From the NCBI GenBank assembly GCA_002151545.1, contig CP021237.1, positions 3,224,001 through 3,288,000 on the forward strand: 64,000 bases of DNA, read 5' to 3'. Position numbers and translations under genes: made by a program. Shown one piece after another: positions 8,877 through 17,368 of this stretch. This DNA comes from Sphingobacteriaceae bacterium GW460-11-11-14-LB5. GTDB lineage: Bacteria > Bacteroidota > Bacteroidia > Sphingobacteriales > Sphingobacteriaceae. A model generated the notes under the pieces. The model was given only the letters and a program-made list of their open reading frames with translations. It had not been told where the DNA came from and searched no databases. How positions within the stretch are numbered: the first letter of the stretch is position 1; each line of letters begins with the position of its first letter.

Positions 8877-8911
8877 ATCCTGACCCGATTTTACATCGGG
8901 TCAGGATTTTT
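8877..8911 (+). terminator. Terminator of the helicase gene
   Basis: ATCCTGACCCGAT (8877-8889) and ATCGGGTCAGGAT (8895-8907) form a perfect 13-bp stem with a 5-base loop, followed by five T. It lies 60 bases after the helicase stop. The CCCGAT/ATCGGG core resembles pieces of the dispersed intergenic repeats in this window. Confidence 0.85.
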
Positions 8912-8930
8912 AATAGATAAACCTTAATAG

Positions 8931-8956
8931 ATGCTGAATCAAGTTCAGCATCACGA
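8931..8956. repeat. Short hairpin repeat (CTGAA-TTCAG type)
   Basis: ATGCTGAA / TTCAGCAT around TCAAG, followed by CACGA. The same pattern recurs near 6386-6412 as TTCTGAAACAAGTTCAGAA followed by TGACGA, and in a decayed form near 5804 and 6143. It looks like one member of a dispersed palindromic family. Confidence 0.55.
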
Positions 8957-9019
8957 TCGCTTTTGAAAATTCTGCCCAACGTTAAGCCCTCTGTGCTTTT
9001 CTCTCTGCGTTCTCCACTT

Positions 9020-9439
9020 TTAATAAACAGACCGGTCTTCGAGAAATTCTCCAGCCTTGAGTGTAATTAATTGTTCACGATCCAATGATTTAGCTTGCAC
9101 ATTCCATTCATCTGTCACCTCAATAACTTCAACCACAGTACCAAAAGGAAAAAATTCGCCTTTATTGTCAACTGTAATTTTCACCTTTTCCCCCACCTTA
9201 GGCTCTTTGAAAAATAATTGATTTCCGACTATACTCAGTCCTTCAATTTTTTCTAAATCTGATAAAAGATACTTTCGGTAAGGTGATTGCGGATTTTGCG
9301 AAATCAAGACAAAAGACTGCGTCGCCATTTCATACTGAACCTGCATTTTATAGAAAAATTTACCGCGAATTTTGTCTCCCAGATAAATTTTCTCTCCTTG
9401 TGCAGTAAGGCAGCCTGTGTAAAAAGATTCTATATTCAT
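9020..9439 (-). CDS. Conserved-looking protein of unknown function
   Basis: I do not recognise this 139-residue protein. It is hydrophilic, lacks a signal peptide or membrane segment and reads as mostly beta, with strands such as 'GEKIYLGDKIRGKFFYKMQVQYE' in pieces, 'QSFVLISQ' and 'GTVVEVIEVTDEWNVQAKSL'. The central 'VGEKVKITVDNKGEFFPFGTVVEV' region hints at a small SH3-like barrel. It is transcribed divergently from smc with 126 bases between. Codon use is ordinary for the window, so I judge it a real gene. Confidence 0.7.
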   Translation of the reverse strand: MNIESFYTGCLTAQGEKIYLGDKIRGKFFYKMQVQYEMATQSFVLISQNPQSPYRKYLLSDLEKIEGLSIVGNQLFFKEPKVGEKVKITVDNKGEFFPFGTVVEVIEVTDEWNVQAKSLDREQLITLKAGEFLEDRSVY

Positions 9440-9565
9440 AAATTAACCGATAAGTTCTGATTTTCCATCGTAAACACCAAATATGACTTAAAATTTTAGA
9501 ATGCTTATCTTGAAAAACCACAAAATTATCCTTATTATTGAGGTCGGTTCTCCCGATTACAAACC

Positions 9566-12500
9566 ATGCAACTTACTAGGTTAGAAATTAAAGGTTTTAA
9601 GAGCTTTGGCGATAAAGTGACCATCAATTTTAATGAGGGTGTTACCGCTATTGTGGGGCCTAATGGTTGCGGGAAATCAAATGTAATCGATGCCATGCGC
9701 TGGGTTTTGGGCGAGCAGAGTACCAAAGCTTTACGTTCAGAAAAGATGGAGAACATCATTTTCAATGGGACAAAAAACCGTAAACAAGCGCAGCTCGCCG
9801 AGGTTTCATTAAGCTTTGATAATACCAAAAATATCTTGCCTACCGCCTATTCGCAGGTTACTGTTACACGTAAACTCTATAGAAACGGCGATAGCGAATA
9901 CCGTTTAAACGATGTTCAATGCAGGTTAAAGGATATTACCGACCTTTTTCTGGATACCGGAATCGGCTCTGATAGTTATTCCATTATCGAGCTTAAAATG
10001 GTTGATGAAATTATTACCAACAAAGAGCATAGCCGCCGTTCTTTATTTGAGGAAGCATCGGGAATTTCAAAATACAAATTACGTAAAAGACAGACTTTCA
10101 GTAAGTTAAAAGACACTGAAGCGGATTTAGAACGGGTTGAGGATTTACTTTTCGAGATCGAAAAAAACCTTAAAACCTTAGAAAATCAGGCACGTAAAGC
10201 CGAACGTTATTATAAGTTAAAAGAACAATACCGCGAACTGAGTGTTCAGTTGGCTACTCACCGTATAGCCTTCTTCCGTACCGACTTAAATGCTTTAGAA
10301 ACACAGGAGCAAAATCAGCAGGTAAACCGGACAGAACTCAGCAACAAAATAGATACTGGCGAAGCCGAACTGCAAAAGCTTAAACTGGGTAGTATTAGCC
10401 AGGAAAAGAACCTTTCCGTACAGCAAAAGGCCACAAACGAGTTTGTTTCTAAAATCCGCGCTTACGAAAGTGAGAAAAAAGTAAAAAACGAACAGATGCG
10501 TTTTTTACAGGAAAAAGAAACCCGTTTATCTGGCGAGCTCGAAAAAGATAAAAATCAGGTTAACCACATTAAATACAACATCAAACGTTTAAATGAAGAA
10601 GTTTTAACAGAAACCGAAGTTTTTAACCGATTGGAATCTGATTTAAAGCTACTGAAATCGACACTTGATACTTTGCGCGAGCAACAACAGACGGAGAAAA
10701 ACAGGATTGACAACCTGATTAAATCGGTTAACGAGTTGCAAAACAACGTATATCAGTCGCAAAAGGAAATTGATATCCTGAATATCCAAAAAGATGCACT
10801 GGTACAGGAAACTAACCGAAATGTGGATGATACCGAAACCAAAACCTTAGAGTTAAAGGCTTTCGATCATGCTTTAGCCGAACTTGATATCCAGGTTAGG
10901 GAAAAGCAAGCCAACATTAAAAACCTGACGGAGGCTGAAGAAATTTTAAAGGAAAAACTGGCAGCTTCCGAAATCAACCTAAGTTCGAATAAGGAAAAAC
11001 TGACGGCCGAAAACCGTAAAAAGGATGCCAAACAAAACGAGTATAACCTCACAAAATCGCTGGTTGATAGTCTGGAAGGTTTCCCCGAATCGATCCGCTT
11101 TTTAAAGAAAAACAACGCTTTTGCTAAAAGTGCCTTGCTCCTTTCTGATATTTTATTCTGTAATGAAGATTACCGCATTGCTATAGAAAATTACCTCGAA
11201 CCGGTAATGAACCATTATGTGGTTGATCAGTATGCAGATGCCGTTCAGGCGATTAACCTCTTAACCGATGCCAGTCGCGGACGGGCTAACTTTTTCATTT
11301 TAGAAAATGTTCCTGATAAAAATCCGGTTATTGGTACACATGAGGGACTTGTTTCGGCTTTATCGGTAATAGAAGTCGACAAAAAATACCAACACCTGTG
11401 CAACCTGCTTTTACAAAATGTGTACATCGCAGTGGCTGAGCAAGAAAATTTATTTAAAGTCACGCCAACCGAAAGTTTAACCATTTTGGCTAAAAACGGG
11501 AAATATGCCCAAACCAAATTCACTTTAGCGGGTGGTTCGGTAGGTTTGTTTGAAGGTAAAAGGATTGGTCGTGCCAAGAATTTAGAAAATCTGGCAAAAG
11601 AAATCAAGGCTTCAGAATCGTTGATTAATCAATATAATGCGGCGATAAAAGCCGAAACTGATCAAATATTTGAGTTAAAAGAAGCTTCAAAAATCAATCA
11701 GATTAATGCCTTGCAACAAGAAATGAACCGTTTAAACAACGAACACATTTCTGTGCAAACCCGTCGCGACCAGTACCAGGAATTTATTACAACCAGTGAA
11801 AACCGCAAAACAGACATTGCCCAAAAGATTGTTTCGATAGAAAAAGCCTTGTCTGAAAAATTGCCTGCATTGGTTCAATTGCAAAAAGACCAGCAAGAAG
11901 CGCATGTTAATTTACAGGAACAGCAACTTAATTATCAGGAAATTGCCGACCAGGTAAACGAAAGTGCAGGTAAATACAATCAGGATAACATCCGTTTTCA
12001 CCAGCAACAGAACAAATTATCGGGTTTAGAAAAAGATTTAGATTACCGTTTCGTACAGGAAGAAGCATTAAACAAACGCATCGCCCAAAACGACAAAGAA
12101 TTACAGGAAGCACTGACTCAAATTACGGCAACCTTACAACACACCGATCTTAACGATGATACGCTTTTAGAAATGTATCAACAACGTGAAGAGATGGAAA
12201 AAGGGCTTGCAGAAGCCGAGCAAGCCTATTTCACAAGTAAAGGAAGCATTAACGAGGTTGAAAACGACCTGACCAATATCCGTAAAAACCGCGAAGAAAC
12301 CGATTTCTTATTAACGGAGATTAAGGACAAAAAGAATGCTTTAAAAATCGATCTGAATGCCTTAAAAGAACGTTTAGCTGTCGAATTCAACATCGACATT
12401 AACGATCTTTTAGAAACAGACACTGAAATTGAAGCTTTAGAAAGTGAATTTGATCTCCGCCAAAAGGTAGAGCGAATGAAACGCCAACTGGACGAATTTG

Positions 12501-13105
12501 GTGCCATTAACTCAATGGCTATGGAGGCCTTTAAAGAAATGGAAGAACGTTACACTTTCATCCAGAACCAGAAAAAGGACCTTAATGCAGCCAAAACCGA
12601 TCTTTTACAAACGATTAAAGAGATAGACGATACCGCTAAAGATAAATTTATGCAGGCCTTTACCCAGGCACGTGAGCATTTTATCGTGGTTTTTCGCTCT
12701 CTATTTAACGAAGAAGATAGCTGCGACCTGATTTTATCAGACATCAATAATCCGTTAGAGGCTGATATTGATATTATAGCACGTCCGAAAGGGAAAAGGC
12801 CTTTATCCATCAATCAGTTATCCGGTGGAGAAAAAACTTTAACGGCTACAGCCCTATTGTTTTCACTTTATCTGTTAAAACCTGCCCCTTTCTGTATTTT
12901 CGATGAGGTTGATGCCCCATTGGATGATACCAACATCGATAAATTTAATAATATTATCCGCAAATTCTCTGATCAATCGCAGTTTATCATTGTATCACAT
13001 AACAAACGAACCATTGCCAGCACCGATATTATTTATGGCGTAACCATGGTAGAACAAGGTGTTTCGAGGGTTGTAGCGGTCGATTTAAGGGAAGTAGCGG
13101 CTTAA
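9566..13105 (+). CDS. smc: Chromosome segregation SMC ATPase
   Basis: Full-length 1179-residue SMC, the core of the chromosome-organising condensin. The N-terminal head has Walker A G-P-N-G-C-G-K-S at 31-38. Long coiled coils (about 165-500 and 670-1010) flank a hinge around 510-640 beginning 'EGFPESIRFL'. The C-terminal head has the ABC signature L-S-G-G-E-K at 1085-1090 and Walker B 'CIFDEVDAPLDD' near 1110. All parts needed for dimerisation at the hinge and ATP-driven head engagement are present. No scpA/scpB genes are adjacent; kleisin partners must lie elsewhere. Confidence 0.97.
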   Translation: MQLTRLEIKGFKSFGDKVTINFNEGVTAIVGPNGCGKSNVIDAMRWVLGEQSTKALRSEKMENIIFNGTKNRKQAQLAEVSLSFDNTKNILPTAYSQVTVTRKLYRNGDSEYRLNDVQCRLKDITDLFLDTGIGSDSYSIIELKMVDEIITNKEHSRRSLFEEASGISKYKLRKRQTFSKLKDTEADLERVEDLLFEIEKNLKTLENQARKAERYYKLKEQYRELSVQLATHRIAFFRTDLNALETQEQNQQVNRTELSNKIDTGEAELQKLKLGSISQEKNLSVQQKATNEFVSKIRAYESEKKVKNEQMRFLQEKETRLSGELEKDKNQVNHIKYNIKRLNEEVLTETEVFNRLESDLKLLKSTLDTLREQQQTEKNRIDNLIKSVNELQNNVYQSQKEIDILNIQKDALVQETNRNVDDTETKTLELKAFDHALAELDIQVREKQANIKNLTEAEEILKEKLAASEINLSSNKEKLTAENRKKDAKQNEYNLTKSLVDSLEGFPESIRFLKKNNAFAKSALLLSDILFCNEDYRIAIENYLEPVMNHYVVDQYADAVQAINLLTDASRGRANFFILENVPDKNPVIGTHEGLVSALSVIEVDKKYQHLCNLLLQNVYIAVAEQENLFKVTPTESLTILAKNGKYAQTKFTLAGGSVGLFEGKRIGRAKNLENLAKEIKASESLINQYNAAIKAETDQIFELKEASKINQINALQQEMNRLNNEHISVQTRRDQYQEFITTSENRKTDIAQKIVSIEKALSEKLPALVQLQKDQQEAHVNLQEQQLNYQEIADQVNESAGKYNQDNIRFHQQQNKLSGLEKDLDYRFVQEEALNKRIAQNDKELQEALTQITATLQHTDLNDDTLLEMYQQREEMEKGLAEAEQAYFTSKGSINEVENDLTNIRKNREETDFLLTEIKDKKNALKIDLNALKERLAVEFNIDINDLLETDTEIEALESEFDLRQKVERMKRQLDEFGAINSMAMEAFKEMEERYTFIQNQKKDLNAAKTDLLQTIKEIDDTAKDKFMQAFTQAREHFIVVFRSLFNEEDSCDLILSDINNPLEADIDIIARPKGKRPLSINQLSGGEKTLTATALLFSLYLLKPAPFCIFDEVDAPLDDTNIDKFNNIIRKFSDQSQFIIVSHNKRTIASTDIIYGVTMVEQGVSRVVAVDLREVAA

Positions 13106-13139
13106 AATCTTAAAGATAAAAGTAGAAAGACCAAAGCAA

Positions 13140-13330
13140 AACCTACCGTTTCTGTCTTTGCCAGGAGGCTTTTCAGCCGACAGCCTGCCCCTACTTTCGG
13201 GAAGCAATCTATTTTGTAATTAAGAAAATGAAAGCTACTACCACTAGCTTCTTCAGGCCTGCTGTACACTATAGTCCCGACTTTACGCCGGGAGCTGCCG
13301 TTTCCATCAGGTTTAGAAACGCAATACCGT
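13140..13330. repeat. Composite of two dispersed repeat types after smc
   Basis: Positions 13148-13210 resemble a degenerate half of the GCGAGGAGG...AAGCAATCT element also found at 38293-38414 (here GCCAGGAGGCTTTTCAGCC and later AAGCAATCT). Positions about 13240-13315 belong to the family ending in CATCAGGTTTA (13305-13315). No gene is supported between smc and the toxin-antitoxin operon. Confidence 0.55.
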
Positions 13331-13343
13331 AAACTAAACAGCG

Positions 13344-13375
13344 TTTGAATAGCATAATGAAAAAATGTATATTTG
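13344..13375 (+). promoter_or_regulatory. Promoter of the toxin-antitoxin operon
   Basis: TTTG at 13344-13347, a 20-base spacer and TATATTTG at 13368-13375 are an exact TTTG / TAnnTTTG promoter 18 bases before the antitoxin ATG. The leader carries AAGG (13388-13391) next to the start as a modest ribosome site. Confidence 0.75.
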
Positions 13376-13393
13376 TTATAACAACTTAAGGAT

Positions 13394-13603
13394 ATGTTAG
13401 CTACAGTTAAAGGATATTACGAAAAAGGGAAGATAACGTTGAAAGAAAAAGCACCTGTACAAACAAAAACAGAGGTTATTGTTACCTTTCTTACAGATGA
13501 ACAACCAGTTATCTTAAAAAGAATTCCGGGTGCGCTGAAAGGTAAAATATCAATCCCAGACAATTTTAACGATCCTCTAGATGATTTAAAAGAGTACATG
13601 TAA
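13394..13603 (+). CDS. Type II antitoxin (DUF2281/VapB-like)
   Basis: A 69-residue protein with the usual small-antitoxin layout: a short N-terminal beta segment 'MLATVKGYYEKGKITLKEKA' likely to form the DNA-binding dimer, and a flexible C-terminal tail 'FNDPLDDLKEYM' that would wrap the toxin. Its last base overlaps the toxin start (TAATG at 13601-13605), a classic toxin-antitoxin coupling. It should neutralise the PIN toxin and repress the shared promoter. Family assignment is by layout and context more than by a diagnostic motif. Confidence 0.82.
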   Translation: MLATVKGYYEKGKITLKEKAPVQTKTEVIVTFLTDEQPVILKRIPGALKGKISIPDNFNDPLDDLKEYM

Positions 13604-14013
13604 TGACATCTAATTACTATCTTTTAGATACACATTGCTTACTTTGGTTTCAGGAAAACAGTCCAAAAATCCCAAAAAAAGTATTGGATATTATTCAAAA
13701 CATAGAAAATATCGTTTACTTTAGTCAAATTAGTTTATTCGAAATCTCAATAAAACAATCTCTTGGTAAACTTCCCAATTTCAGTGTAACTGTTGAGGAC
13801 ATTTATAATCAAGCACTTTTAGATGGTTTTACGTTTTTATCAATTGAAAATTCCTCAATTTTCAATTATAATAACGTCCCATTGTTGAATGAACATAGAG
13901 ATCCATTCGATCGGTTAATAATTTCTTCAGCGATACAACAAGATGCTACCTTATTATCCGCCGATGAAAAATTCAAGTTGTATCCAACTATTTTAAAATT
14001 GTTTTGGCAGTAA
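13603..14013 (+). CDS. VapC-type PIN-domain ribonuclease toxin
   Basis: A 136-residue PIN domain with the acidic catalytic set: Asp9 in L-L-D-T-H, Glu47 in L-F-E-I-S, Asp100 and Asp103 in H-R-D-P-F-D-R-L, and Asp121 in S-A-D-E-K. The H-R-D-P-F-D signature is typical of the VapC subgroup paired with short DUF2281-like antitoxins. VapC enzymes cleave tRNA or rRNA with Mg2+, but the target here is unknown. It is translationally coupled to the antitoxin. The M28 peptidase begins only 12 bases later and may share the transcript. Confidence 0.9.
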   Translation: MTSNYYLLDTHCLLWFQENSPKIPKKVLDIIQNIENIVYFSQISLFEISIKQSLGKLPNFSVTVEDIYNQALLDGFTFLSIENSSIFNYNNVPLLNEHRDPFDRLIISSAIQQDATLLSADEKFKLYPTILKLFWQ

Positions 14014-14025
14014 TCTATTATAACC

Positions 14026-15000
14026 ATGAAAATCCTATATATCCTTCCCTTAGCCATGATGCTAAGTTGCTGTTCATCAGTAAAAAACCAAAATAATACC
14101 ACATCGGACAAGTTGGATACCCAATTACTAAAAGATGTTGAGGTATTATCTTCAGATGCCTATCAGGGTAGAAAAACCGGAACAAAAGGAGCTGAAATGG
14201 CCAGGGCTTATATTATTGAAAGATTTCAAAAATTAGGTTTAAAATCTTACCCCCAACATGTAAACTATGCGCAGGAGTTCACTTTTAATGGAAGAGGCAA
14301 TGCCAAAATAAATGGCACCAACATCATCGGCTACATACCAGGCAAAGGAAGCAATGTTATTGTGGTATCTGCCCATTACGACCATTTAGGCGTAGTAAAA
14401 GATGAAGTTTTTAATGGTGCTGATGATAATGCATCAGGAACTGCAGGATTATTAAAAATTGCCGCTTATTTCGCTAAAAACAAACCTAACAACACCATCA
14501 TTTTTGCTTCTTTCGATGCCGAAGAAATGGGACTGCAAGGTGCAAAAGCATTTGTGGGCAATCCACCTGTACCCATTAACACTATTGCCATTGATCTAAA
14601 CATGGATATGATCAGCCATAGTGATAAAGGTGAACTTTATGTATGTGGAACTTTTAAATACCCTGATTTAAAGAAATATGTAGATACGACTAAAACCAAT
14701 ATCAAATTACTTTTCGGCCATGATGATCCTAAACAAGGTCATGATGATTGGACCAACCAGAGCGATCAAGGGGCTTTTAACGCTAAAAATATCCCTTTTT
14801 TATACTTCGGTGTAGAAGATCATAAAGACTACCATAAAGCGACAGATGAATATACGACCATTACTAAGCCATTTTTCAGTCATGCAGCAAGTGCGGTGTT
14901 AGATGTGGTAAAAAGTATCGACAAGCAATCAGGTTTACAACAATTGTTAAAAGATAAAATGATCATGACGGATAATCCAAAAAGATCAGAAAAGTTTTAA
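14026..15000 (+). CDS. M28-family zinc aminopeptidase, lipoprotein
   Basis: A 324-residue secreted metallopeptidase. The N-terminus 'MKILYILPLAMMLSCCSS' is a lipoprotein signal with Cys15 as the probable lipidated residue. The M28 core shows the metal ligands in 'VVSAHYDHLGV', 'NGADDNASGT' and 'DAEEMGLQGA', then 'LNMDMISHSD'. It probably trims peptides in the periplasm or at the outer membrane. It follows the toxin by 12 bases and ends at a strong terminator. The short C-terminal tail after residue 300 is charged and seems disordered. Confidence 0.9.
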   Translation: MKILYILPLAMMLSCCSSVKNQNNTTSDKLDTQLLKDVEVLSSDAYQGRKTGTKGAEMARAYIIERFQKLGLKSYPQHVNYAQEFTFNGRGNAKINGTNIIGYIPGKGSNVIVVSAHYDHLGVVKDEVFNGADDNASGTAGLLKIAAYFAKNKPNNTIIFASFDAEEMGLQGAKAFVGNPPVPINTIAIDLNMDMISHSDKGELYVCGTFKYPDLKKYVDTTKTNIKLLFGHDDPKQGHDDWTNQSDQGAFNAKNIPFLYFGVEDHKDYHKATDEYTTITKPFFSHAASAVLDVVKSIDKQSGLQQLLKDKMIMTDNPKRSEKF

Positions 15001-15021
15001 TAAACAATACAAAATAACCTA

Positions 15022-15048
15022 AACCTGCCCTATGCGGCAGGTTTTTTT
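15022..15048 (+). terminator. Terminator after the M28 peptidase
   Basis: AACCTGCC (15022-15029) and GGCAGGTT (15036-15043) form an 8-bp stem with a six-base loop, running into seven T (15042-15048). It is a textbook intrinsic terminator 22 bases after the stop. Confidence 0.9.
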
Positions 15049-15106
15049 ATGCCTTATACATTTCAAAACAAAAATTATTTAACTGTATATCAAATAATTA
15101 CAAATA

Positions 15107-15176
15107 AAACTATAAAAATAGTTTGAAAACTATTTTTATAGTAGTAACTTCATTTAACCAAACTATAAAAATAGTT
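15107..15176. promoter_or_regulatory. Three palindromic operators before the BlaI gene
   Basis: The 14-bp core ACTAT-N4-ATAGT occurs three times: 15109-15122 (ACTATAAAAATAGT), 15129-15142 (ACTATTTTTATAGT, the inverse orientation) and 15162-15175. Flanking A and T extend each arm by one or two bases. Centres are 20 and 33 bases apart, and the last site ends 4 bases before the ATG at 15180. BlaI/MecI dimers bind such dyads, so these are probably the autoregulatory operators of the blaI-M56 operon. Confidence 0.8.
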
Positions 15177-15179
15177 GAT

Positions 15180-15551
15180 ATGATAAAAGAACTCACAAAA
15201 GCAGAAGAACAGATCATGCTCATCCTTTGGGAAATGGGCGAAGCCTTAGTAAAAGACGTTATCGAAAAAATGAACGAACCCAAACCTGCCTACAATACCG
15301 TTTCAACGGTAATCAGGGTTTTGGAAGGAAAAGGTTTTGTTGATCATAAAGCCATAGGCAATACACATATCTACTTTCCTATTATCAAAGAAACTGATTA
15401 CAAGCGTTTTGCATTCGACAAGGTCATGAACAATTACTTCGAAAATTCTTACGAAAGTTTGGTTTCTTTTCTGGTAAAAGAAAAAAGTATGAGTACTGAA
15501 GAACTCAATGAAATTATTCAATTGGCTGAGAAACTTAAAAAAGATAAATGA
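15180..15551 (+). CDS. BlaI/MecI/CopY-family repressor
   Basis: A 123-residue winged-helix repressor. 'MIKELTKAEEQIMLILWEMG' is the canonical BlaI/MecI N-terminus, 'AYNTVSTVIRVLEGKGFV' is the recognition helix with the wing, and the C-terminal helices ('YESLVSFLVKEKSMSTEELN') form the dimer. In this family the partner membrane peptidase signals cleavage or release of the repressor. The start is set at ATG 15180, because a TTG at 15123 would put 19 extra residues through the operator palindromes. The stop overlaps the M56 gene by 4 bases. Confidence 0.92.
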   Translation: MIKELTKAEEQIMLILWEMGEALVKDVIEKMNEPKPAYNTVSTVIRVLEGKGFVDHKAIGNTHIYFPIIKETDYKRFAFDKVMNNYFENSYESLVSFLVKEKSMSTEELNEIIQLAEKLKKDK

Positions 15552-17350
15552 TGAGCTGGTTATATTATTTACTCGAAGCAAATCTATATTTCGCCTTATT
15601 TTATGGCTTTTATAGATTATTCCTCCACCGGGAAACCTTTTATGGCTTAAATAGAAGTTATTTAATTATCACCTCCATACTGGCATTTATTCTTCCATTT
15701 TTTCAGCTGGGCTTCTTAAAAGCACCTGTAATCGAACAGGTTACGATAGCACCTACAACGGAAACGGTTGTTGACCAGGTGATGATTCCAGAAAATTTGC
15801 CGCTGGAAAGTCATCAACCCAGTATCTTCAATAGTGATCACCTGATTATCGCAATTTATACTTTGGTTACCCTTGTTTTTCTGCTTAAAATGCTCTTTAA
15901 CTTATCCAGAATTATCCACATGCGTAAACTACCATCTATTAAATTGGATAATGGAGTGAAAATCATTGATTTAAAAGATTCTAAAATAGCTTTTTCATTC
16001 TTCAATCTCCTTTTTTTAGATCCACAGTTGGCAGAAAAAAACACCATACTCAAACATGAGCTGGTGCACATTAAACAAAAACACAGTCTGGATGTGCTGT
16101 TATTCGAAATCATTCAAATCATCAACTGGTTTAACCCAATCGTTTATCTCGTTAAAAAAGACATTAAGTTAATCCACGAGTACCTGGCCGATGAAGAAAC
16201 AACGAGATGCGATGTAGAAAAATATCATTATGCAATGTTTCTGATCCAAAATTCAACGGGGATCCAAAACTTAACATTAACTAACCAAATATTCAGTTCA
16301 TCAATATTAAAAAAGAGAATTAACATGCTAAATCAAAAGAAATCAGCACGTTGGGCAAAGCTCAAATTGCTACTAGCACTGCCCGTTACTGCAGGCATAT
16401 TATGCATTTCTACCATGGCTTTTACAAAAAATTATGGTTTTGTGGAACTTGGCCCTTCCTTGAAATTACCGTCAACAAAACAAGATACAGTTAAAAAAGC
16501 ATTCGACAGTAATGATGGCATACACGTACCAAATCCCAATGAATTGTATTTAGCCTTACGTAGAGATCCTAAATCAAAAAAACTAACGACATATACAAAA
16601 AAGTTAATACTTCTAAATGGCAAAGAAATAAAAGCAGGCACGAGTGGGGGCGTAAAAAACATAAAACATATGATTAGGTTAAATCCAGCAACTGCTAAGG
16701 CAAAATATGGTGAAAAAGCTAGTCATGGTGCTATTGAGATTTTCAGTTCAAATCCTGAGATCATAGGCACTCCGCCGAAAGTAAAACTACCAGCTAACTC
16801 ATCACAAAAAATTATAATTTTAGCTCCTCCACCTCCCATTGAGCAGGATACAACCAAAAAGAAAAAACTAAAAAAAGTAACTATAAAAGCTTACTGGGCT
16901 GCTATGGATACTAAAACAGCTCAAGCTTCAACGGATATTAAATACCAAACAATAGAGCGTAAACCTACGTCAACATCTGATAAAAACTTAAAGGAAGTAT
17001 TGATTAAGGCCTATGAAAAAGGGATGGGTGATTACAAGATTTATTTTGGGAAACTAAAACTTTTAATACCAAAGGTAGAGTTCAATAATCTACGATCAGA
17101 TAAAGATTACGCAGGCTTGATTCTTTTGAACAATATATCTAATGAGAATCTTAAAATAGAAAAAATAACTACTGACTGTGATTTTTTAGAGTTGAAAACT
17201 AACTCTAAGACTTTAATACCTAACAAAAATTTCAGCATTGATGTGGTCATAAGAAACGCAATGAAAGGTAATGTTTCTCAAAAAATATCTATATACTTCA
17301 TCGGACAAAAATCTCCAATCATTATTCCTGTTGAAGGGAGCTTTATATAA
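15548..17350 (+). CDS. M56 (BlaR1-type) membrane metallopeptidase with long C-terminal tail
   Basis: A 600-residue sensor partner of the BlaI-type repressor. Transmembrane helices lie near 8-25, 36-52, 97-115 and 273-291. The cytosolic zinc protease motif H-E-L-V-H is at 170-174 and 'HEYLADEE' at 210-217 supplies the third ligand. The tail differs from the penicillin-binding domain of BlaR1. Residues about 355-400 ('LNGKEIKAG', 'GEKASHGAIEIFS') resemble the TonB-receptor plug motif common in Bacteroidota M56 proteins. 'LKKVTIKAY' (441) and 'LKEVLIKAY' (481) are an internal 40-residue repeat. Residues about 500-600 look like a DUF1573/ASPM-type beta sandwich. The ligand sensed is unknown. Confidence 0.88.
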   Translation: MMSWLYYLLEANLYFALFYGFYRLFLHRETFYGLNRSYLIITSILAFILPFFQLGFLKAPVIEQVTIAPTTETVVDQVMIPENLPLESHQPSIFNSDHLIIAIYTLVTLVFLLKMLFNLSRIIHMRKLPSIKLDNGVKIIDLKDSKIAFSFFNLLFLDPQLAEKNTILKHELVHIKQKHSLDVLLFEIIQIINWFNPIVYLVKKDIKLIHEYLADEETTRCDVEKYHYAMFLIQNSTGIQNLTLTNQIFSSSILKKRINMLNQKKSARWAKLKLLLALPVTAGILCISTMAFTKNYGFVELGPSLKLPSTKQDTVKKAFDSNDGIHVPNPNELYLALRRDPKSKKLTTYTKKLILLNGKEIKAGTSGGVKNIKHMIRLNPATAKAKYGEKASHGAIEIFSSNPEIIGTPPKVKLPANSSQKIIILAPPPPIEQDTTKKKKLKKVTIKAYWAAMDTKTAQASTDIKYQTIERKPTSTSDKNLKEVLIKAYEKGMGDYKIYFGKLKLLIPKVEFNNLRSDKDYAGLILLNNISNENLKIEKITTDCDFLELKTNSKTLIPNKNFSIDVVIRNAMKGNVSQKISIYFIGQKSPIIIPVEGSFI

Positions 17351-17368
17351 TGTACATTTATAAGATAA

